A stretch of DNA of 8,928 nt from the NCBI GenBank assembly GCA_003646505.1, contig QMKT01000069.1:1-8928 (forward strand). Reading direction: 5' to 3'. The position numbers and the translations under genes were made by a program. This DNA is from Campylobacterota bacterium. Its GTDB lineage: Bacteria; Campylobacterota; Campylobacteria; Campylobacterales; Sulfurovaceae. Shown one piece after another: positions 6,822-8,928 of the stretch. How positions within the stretch are numbered: position 1 is the first letter of the stretch; every line of letters starts with the position of its first letter. The notes beneath the pieces were generated by a model. That model ran no database searches. It was not told the origin of the DNA and was given only the letters and a program-made list of their open reading frames with translations.

Positions 6822-7262
6822 TTAAAGTGACATGTTCTTCATGGTTTCAAGTGTCTTTTCTTTAAGTTCGGCAGGCAATACTCTGTCACACATAGCATAA
6901 AGCATTTGTTCTTCTTTCATATTGTGCTGTTGTAAAAGTATCATCATCGACTCTGCAAGAGACAAGCAGGCATCTTTGTCCTTGGCTTCCAATGATTCTG
7001 CCATATTGCCTAGCAGACCTCTTACTTGCTCATGTTCATAACGCATAACCTGCGTAGGACCTTCTGTCATTCCTGTTTGTGCTTCAAACGCAGGAAAAAG
7101 TTCCTCTTCTTCTTTTTTAAAATGTGTAAGTGCTTCATTTGAAAAAGCTAAAAATCTTTCTTCTGCAACATCCCATTCCCCAAGTGCTATGGCTTCTTCT
7201 GCTGAGGCAAAAAGTGTATCACATTCTCTGTGTTCATTTTTCATATAGTTTGAAATTATCAT
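6822..7262 (-). CDS. Haemerythrin-like (HHE domain) di-iron protein
   Basis: This 146-residue soluble four-helix-bundle protein has a full set of candidate di-iron ligands: H11 (NEHRECD), H47 and E51 in an HxxxE pattern (HFKKEEEELF), H77 (YEHEQV), and H113 and E117 in a second HxxxE pattern (QHNMKEEQMLY). Such domains bind O2, sense O2 or NO, or take part in repair of Fe-S or di-iron sites (as in the YtfE/RIC family). No DNA-binding or signalling domain is attached. The ATG at 7262 is preceded by AAAGGA, 7 bp upstream, within the last codons of the FmdE gene, whose stop is 2 bp away. In-frame M7 is a possible alternative start. The order FmdE - haemerythrin - DUF2249 - membrane protein suggests a joint role in handling O2 or NO. 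Confidence 0.92.
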   Translation of the reverse strand: MIISNYMKNEHRECDTLFASAEEAIALGEWDVAEERFLAFSNEALTHFKKEEEELFPAFEAQTGMTEGPTQVMRYEHEQVRGLLGNMAESLEAKDKDACLSLAESMMILLQQHNMKEEQMLYAMCDRVLPAELKEKTLETMKNMSL

Positions 7263-7264
7263 GG

Positions 7265-7864
7265 TTAGTCCTTTATTATTGTAATAAGTTTATCTGTACT
7301 TAAAAGTATCTCTGCAACTCTTTTTTGCCATACGTTTTGAAATAGTTGTTTTTCCTCTTGCGAAGCTATGCCCTGAAGATTTTTTTTCATAAGAGGCATC
7401 ATTTTTTCATCTGCTGGTATAGAAGATGGATCATAAGAGAGAGTGACACTTTGCATTGTGTCCAAACGGGTCAGTTTAACTTCTGCATCCATAGAGATAT
7501 CATAAGCATTAAGATCATTTCTTGGAAACTTTCCTTGAATACCTTTAAATCCACTGCTGTCACTTGCTCCTACGATAAACGAGACAACATTACAGATAAC
7601 GCCTGTAACACCGTGTGTTTTATCATCTCTCATCTCTACTTTGACAAAACCTCTTTGTGGAAGTTCATTGTTGTAGAGTGCTGCTAATCCTTGTTGTGCC
7701 ATAAGGTATGCACCTGCAACAGTAGGACATGAATGTCCCGCCAGTTTAACGCAGTCAAGATAACTTATTTCTAATTTGCCTTGTTCAAATGCACCTAGAA
7801 ATTCACTTAAAGGATCATAAAGCTTAACAGGAGGTACTTGAGTAAAAAAAGATGGATAGTGCAT
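7265..7864 (-). CDS. FmdE-domain protein
   Basis: This 199-residue soluble protein carries the N-terminal signature of the FmdE family, named after a gene in methanogen molybdenum formylmethanofuran dehydrogenase operons. Residues 37-54 contain D37-C38 and the motif GHSCPTVAG with H44 and C46. A further segment around C91 (GVICNVVSFIVGA) is the likely partner site. Conserved Cys/His in this family suggests metal binding, but the biochemical role is not settled, and there are no formylmethanofuran dehydrogenase genes in this window. I chose ATG at 7864 with AGGA 10 bp upstream. A longer reading from TTG at 7939 would add 25 residues, but that TTG is part of a TTGACA -35 box and has no homology-like content. 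It is the first gene of the operon. Confidence 0.85.
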   Translation of the reverse strand: MHYPSFFTQVPPVKLYDPLSEFLGAFEQGKLEISYLDCVKLAGHSCPTVAGAYLMAQQGLAALYNNELPQRGFVKVEMRDDKTHGVTGVICNVVSFIVGASDSSGFKGIQGKFPRNDLNAYDISMDAEVKLTRLDTMQSVTLSYDPSSIPADEKMMPLMKKNLQGIASQEEKQLFQNVWQKRVAEILLSTDKLITIIKD

Positions 7865-7911
7865 GTTTGTTATGTCCTGATAATGTAGATAATTTGAATT
7901 ATATTGAAAGA

Positions 7912-7939
7912 AATATAAGAAAATGTTGATGCATGTCAA
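7912..7939 (-). promoter_or_regulatory. sigma70-type promoter of the FmdE-haemerythrin-DUF2249-membrane operon
   Basis: Read on the minus strand, TTGACA (7939-7934) and TATATT (7917-7912) are 16 bp apart. Transcription would start near 7905 and give a leader of about 40 nt before the ATG at 7864. A second -10-like TATAAT lies at 7903-7898. No other promoter is apparent before the following three genes, which fits a single transcript. Confidence 0.6.
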
Positions 7940-7980
7940 GGAAGTAGATTGTTATTTAGACTAAACTACGATTAAGTAAA

Positions 7981-7999
7981 TCAGAGTAAAATACTCTGA
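7981..7999. promoter_or_regulatory. Perfect inverted repeat in the divergent promoter region, candidate operator
   Basis: TCAGAGTA (7981-7988), spacer AAA, TACTCTGA (7992-7999) is a perfect 8-bp dyad. Beyond one A-A mismatch it extends by three more pairs (TAA 7977-7979 with TTA 8001-8003). It overlaps the best -10 candidate of the ferredoxin gene (TAAAAT, 7987-7992) and lies about 40 bp upstream of the -35 box of the minus-strand operon. That placing suits a dimeric regulator repressing one side and perhaps acting on the other. It does not match the Fnr/Crp or Fur box consensus. The regulator is unknown. Confidence 0.6.
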
Positions 8000-8022
8000 A
8001 TTAAACTTTCAAAGGAATTTAA

Positions 8023-8400
8023 ATGATACCAGGTATACCACAACCAGCGTTTTATATTTTTAAGTGTCAACAATCTGCACCTCCTGGAATGCCAAAACCA
8101 TCTTGTGTAAAACAAAATGATCCAGAATCACAACAGCTTTTTCAACATTTATCACAAGTATTGATGCAAAAAGGAATTATAGGAACTGTTCAGCCAATAC
8201 AAACAGGATGTTTGGCTCGTTGTCAAGAGGGTCCTGTGATGCTTGTAGAGCCTGGACACACAATGTACGTTGCATTGACAAAAGAGAAAATTGATAGAAT
8301 CATTGATGAGCATATCATTGGTGGGAATATTGTTTCTGAGTATGTGATCGCAGACGGGATGTGGGGTGAACCTATATCTCCTGCAGATGTCGCTAGATAA
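8023..8400 (+). CDS. Thioredoxin-fold [2Fe-2S] ferredoxin
   Basis: This 125-residue protein has the four-cysteine pattern of thioredoxin-like [2Fe-2S] ferredoxins: C15 and C28 (12 residues between), then C63 and C67 in CLARC (34 residues between the pairs). The surroundings fit too: FYIFKCQQSAPPGMPKPSC at the N-terminus, TGCLARCQEGPVMLVEP (61-77), and a C-terminal helix and tail with DEHIIGGNIVSEYV (95-108). Members are cytoplasmic one-electron carriers or subunits of larger redox enzymes. This one stands alone and has no membrane segment. AAAGGA at 8011-8016 lies 6 bp before the ATG. It is divergent from the FmdE operon and shares its regulatory region, so it may supply electrons to that module (inferred). 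Confidence 0.92.
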   Translation: MIPGIPQPAFYIFKCQQSAPPGMPKPSCVKQNDPESQQLFQHLSQVLMQKGIIGTVQPIQTGCLARCQEGPVMLVEPGHTMYVALTKEKIDRIIDEHIIGGNIVSEYVIADGMWGEPISPADVAR

Positions 8401-8414
8401 TCTGTACACTTCTC

Positions 8415-8440
8415 GTTGCATTTATTAGCTTAAATGCAAC
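8415..8440 (+). other. 10-bp perfect stem-loop after the ferredoxin gene
   Basis: GTTGCATTTA (8415-8424), loop TTAGCT, TAAATGCAAC (8431-8440) is a perfect 10-bp inverted repeat starting 14 bp after the ferredoxin stop. It is followed by TCCCCAATTT, which is a poor T tract, so it may be a weak terminator or a 3'-end stabilising hairpin. It separates the ferredoxin transcript from the panD promoter. Confidence 0.6.
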
Positions 8441-8488
8441 TCCCCAATTTCCTCACAATTTCAGTATAATATAGATAAATGAGGATTT

Positions 8489-8497
8489 TGGTATAAT
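8489..8497 (+). promoter_or_regulatory. Extended -10 promoter of panD
   Basis: TGGTATAAT (8489-8497) is an extended -10 element 26 bp before the panD ATG. T-rich sequence stands in place of a -35 box. A second TATAAT at 8465-8470 could give a slightly longer transcript. The panD ribosome binding site is AGGAA at 8514-8518. Confidence 0.65.
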
Positions 8498-8523
8498 CCC
8501 GATAATTTAATATAGGAACGATT

Positions 8524-8892
8524 ATGAACATTACTATGCTTTATTCTAAATTACATAGAGCTACTGTAACAGATGCGAACCTGAACTATGTAGGTTCCAT
8601 TACTGTAGATCAAGACCTTTTGGATGCTGCAGATATGCTTGTAGGACAAAAGATCGATATCGTGAATGTCAATAACGGTGAGCGATTCTCTACCTATATC
8701 ATTCCTGGCGAGCGTGGTAAAGGTGATATTTGTCTTAACGGTGCAGCGGCAAGAAAAGTACATAAGGGTGACAAGATCATCATCATTGCCTATGCTACGA
8801 TGAGCAGAGAAGAAGCAGAGAGTATTAAGCCGAAGGTGATAATACTTGAAGATGACAACAGTATTGCACAAGCATTTGAAGGACTTGAATAA
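8524..8892 (+). CDS. panD: Aspartate 1-decarboxylase (pyruvoyl enzyme)
   Basis: PanD converts L-aspartate to beta-alanine for pantothenate and coenzyme A synthesis. The 122-residue proenzyme cleaves itself between G24 and S25, and S25 becomes the pyruvoyl cofactor. Active-site residues fall at the same numbers as in E. coli: K9, H11, Y22, the GS cleavage site, R54, T57, Y58 and N72 (segments [19 protein letters not shown] and LNGAAAR). Length is close to the E. coli protein (126). No gene for a separate maturation factor (PanZ/PanM) is in the window. It has its own promoter and is followed after 1 bp by a YbaB-type gene, an arrangement I recall from H. pylori. Confidence 0.97.
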   Translation: MNITMLYSKLHRATVTDANLNYVGSITVDQDLLDAADMLVGQKIDIVNVNNGERFSTYIIPGERGKGDICLNGAAARKVHKGDKIIIIAYATMSREEAESIKPKVIILEDDNSIAQAFEGLE

Positions 8893-8893
8893 C

Positions 8894-8928
8894 ATGTTTG
8901 AAGGTTTTGATATGGGCAAAATGTCCCA
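8894..8928 (+). CDS. Probable YbaB/EbfC nucleoid-associated protein, N-terminus (partial)
   Basis: Only 11 complete codons are present: MFEGFDMGKMS. The gene starts 1 bp after the panD stop with AAGGA at 8879-8883 about 10 bp upstream. The short Phe/Met/Gly-rich start resembles YbaB/EbfC proteins of Campylobacterota, small DNA-binding proteins. The neighbour relation with panD (H. pylori) or murE (C. jejuni), recalled from memory, supports this. With so few residues the identification is mainly by context. Confidence 0.6.
   Translation, partial: MFEGFDMGKMS

Noticed and set aside
7346..7687. 113-residue plus-strand frame inside the FmdE gene
   Set aside because: It is antisense to the FmdE gene, low in complexity and has no recognisable domain.
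7865..7939. N-terminal extension of the FmdE protein from TTG at 7939, giving 224 residues
   Set aside because: The TTG belongs to a TTGACA -35 box and no matching ribosome binding site stands before it. The extra residues look like translated AT-rich promoter DNA, and ATG at 7864 has AGGA upstream.
7970..7982. GATT-N5-AATC as an Fnr-type site
   Set aside because: The half sites and spacing do not fit TTGAT-N4-ATCAA; only four bases are symmetric, which is common in AT-rich DNA.
8551..8919. 122-residue minus-strand frame opposite panD
   Set aside because: It lies antisense to a clear panD with intact active-site residues, and its translation has no recognisable motif.
1..8928. Mobile element, CRISPR array, tRNA or rRNA
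   Set aside because: No transposase or integrase, spaced repeats, cloverleaf or rRNA-like stretch was found on either strand by eye.

Overview
The window is AT-rich chromosomal DNA from a member of the Campylobacterota (Epsilonproteobacteria), most likely a Sulfurovum- or Sulfurimonas-like sulphur/hydrogen oxidiser. This assignment rests on gene order and protein style, not on a database search. From memory, the run Nfu - small TPR-like protein - MurE is also found in Helicobacter pylori and Campylobacter jejuni, panD next to a YbaB/EbfC gene is an H. pylori arrangement, and AGA-rich, A/T-ending codons fit the group. The window contains no tRNA, rRNA, CRISPR array, transposase or integrase that I can see.

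Positions 1-2940 are the distal end of the ribosomal protein 'alpha' operon, all on the + strand: the tail of rpmJ, then rpsM, rpsK, rpsD, rpoA and rplQ. The first genes are packed with 2-20 bp gaps. An 84-bp gap with a hairpin separates rpoA from rplQ, and a good intrinsic terminator follows rplQ.

Positions 2960-5243 are a second + strand unit: tandem sigma70-type promoters, an Nfu-type Fe-S carrier with a TTG start, an acidic TPR-like protein of unknown role, and murE (meso-diaminopimelate-adding type), joined by 1-bp gaps or overlaps.

Positions 5271-7864 are an accessory operon on the - strand: an FmdE-domain protein, a haemerythrin-like di-iron protein, a DUF2249 (TusA-fold) protein, and a 12-span membrane protein that looks like a reduced haem-copper oxidase/NnrS-type protein. 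Spacings of 2 bp, 11 bp and an 8-bp overlap point to one transcript. A thioredoxin-fold [2Fe-2S] ferredoxin gene (8023-8400) is divergent from this operon. The shared 158-bp promoter region carries a perfect 8-bp inverted repeat, a good candidate operator. Together these look like a redox or gas (O2/NO)-responsive module. Its function is not established from sequence and is the main point of interest.

Positions 8401-8928 hold a stem-loop, a panD promoter, panD (pantothenate/CoA synthesis) and the first 11 codons of a probable YbaB/EbfC nucleoid-associated protein. In C. jejuni, as I recall, murE is directly followed by the YbaB gene, so the accessory module and panD appear to lie between genes that are neighbours in relatives.
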